From the NCBI GenBank assembly GCA_900752065.1, contig CAADTT010000101.1:1-21944 (forward strand): a DNA stretch of 21,944 bases, read 5' to 3'. The position numbers and the translations under genes were made by a program. Below are positions 21,521-21,944 of this stretch, in pieces (the stretch's first letter is position 1; every line of letters begins with the position of its first letter). Under the pieces are notes generated by a model. That model was given only the letters and a program-made list of their open reading frames with translations, made no database searches and had not been told where the DNA came from. The stretch comes from Lachnospiraceae bacterium. Lineage in GTDB: Bacteria > Bacillota > Clostridia > Lachnospirales > Lachnospiraceae.

Positions 21521-21944
21521 TCAATATCCAAAACTTCCTGTTACCTCATATCCTGTCTCTTCCCCGGATACTCCAAGAAAAGTCTCCGGCACGCGCAGAA
21601 ACACGGACGGGAATCTCCACAAGACCTGCACCTTCCCTCTGACTACCCATGCATCCGCACGCATAGTTTCTGATGCAAATACACACTCCATCATATCCAG
21701 CGCCCGCAGGGGATATTTCTCTTTCTCCCCGGCAAGCAGCAGGATTCTGAGATAATCCGTGTAGTCCTGCCCTTCGCCTCCGCCGTCATCGCAGGTTTTC
21801 AGCAGTTCCGTCACTTTTGCAAGATTTGCAAGCGACAGCTTCCAGGTCGATGCGTCCTTCACCGCTGCGATCCTGCCTCCTGACAGCAGCGTGCGCACAT
21901 CCATCAGGCTTTCCCCGTAAGCCCAGGCCAGCAGGAGCACCCCT
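21521..21944 (-). CDS. DUF5702-like pilus-locus protein, C-terminal part
   Basis: The reading frame enters from the right edge, so only the last 140 or so residues are seen. The sequence LLLAWAYGESLMDVRTLLSG, then GRIAAVKDASTWKLSLANL, followed by DYTDYLRILLLAGEKEKYPLRAL and a late beta-rich segment (VVRGKVQVLWRFPSVFLRV), matches the C-terminus of proteins I recall as DUF5702. These are found in Tad pilus loci of Lachnospiraceae. The GTG at 21940 is unlikely to be the start because the frame is open upstream. Its TGA stop lies just before the ribosome site of the next gene. The function is unknown. Confidence 0.75.
   Translation of the reverse strand, partial: GVLLLAWAYGESLMDVRTLLSGGRIAAVKDASTWKLSLANLAKVTELLKTCDDGGGEGQDYTDYLRILLLAGEKEKYPLRALDMMECVFASETMRADAWVVRGKVQVLWRFPSVFLRVPETFLGVSGEETGYEVTGSFGY

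Overview
The window looks like a chromosomal segment of an anaerobic gut Firmicute, most likely a Lachnospiraceae member. The evidence is moderate GC with AGGAGG-type ribosome sites, a class F flavodiiron protein fused to its own reductase, a Flp/Tad pilus operon with Clostridia-type partners (DUF5702-like, FHA with a DUF6382-like front), and a DUF4367-type anti-sigma protein. I see no rRNA, tRNA, CRISPR array or transposase. The species cannot be named from this sequence.

Layout. 1-161: start of a secreted protein with a strong promoter. 309-6371 (all minus): a five-gene run, read as sugar-type ABC permease 1, permease 2, a long coiled-coil HlyD-type adaptor, a MacB-like membrane protein and an MTA/SAH-deaminase-like amidohydrolase. 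No ATPase or solute-binding protein is present. 6372-6741: a gene-free, strongly structured stretch ending in a good terminator for marR (6742-7182). 7374-10536 (minus): an oxygen/NO-defence operon, rubredoxin, bacteriohemerythrin, then class F flavodiiron protein. A Crp/Fnr-type regulator (10649-11311) is divergent from it. A 16-bp palindrome between them sits exactly where a class II activator would bind. 11280-12896: a beta-CASP metallo-beta-lactamase nuclease, overlapping the regulator tail to tail. 13003-16654: a small secreted protein, a DUF4367 anti-sigma-like protein, murG (plus strand), an ECF-like sigma factor and a HIT protein; murG lies between the sigma gene and its probable partner. 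16828-17556: a soluble orphan histidine kinase. 17590-18231: a rhomboid protease. 18371-21944: the downstream end of a Tad pilus operon (DUF5702-like, TadE-like with Cys modules, prepilin peptidase, TadE-like, FHA protein), running in from beyond the right edge.

How the parts fit. The clearest functional unit is the oxygen/NO detoxification operon. NAD(P)H electrons would pass through the reductase and rubredoxin domains to the diiron site, hemerythrin would bind O2, and the divergent Crp/Fnr protein is the obvious regulator. The Tad operon would build a Flp-type pilus at the membrane, with the FHA protein as a possible phospho-signalling input. The most unusual signals are non-coding: a 58-bp hairpin repeat present twice (7325-7382 and 14501-14558, 50 of 58 identical), a multi-hairpin block at 6372-6656, a 13-bp inverted repeat shared by two promoters, and a hairpin between hemerythrin and the flavodiiron gene. 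Many gene starts given here are internal to the longest open frame and were chosen by ribosome-site position or stop/start overlap.
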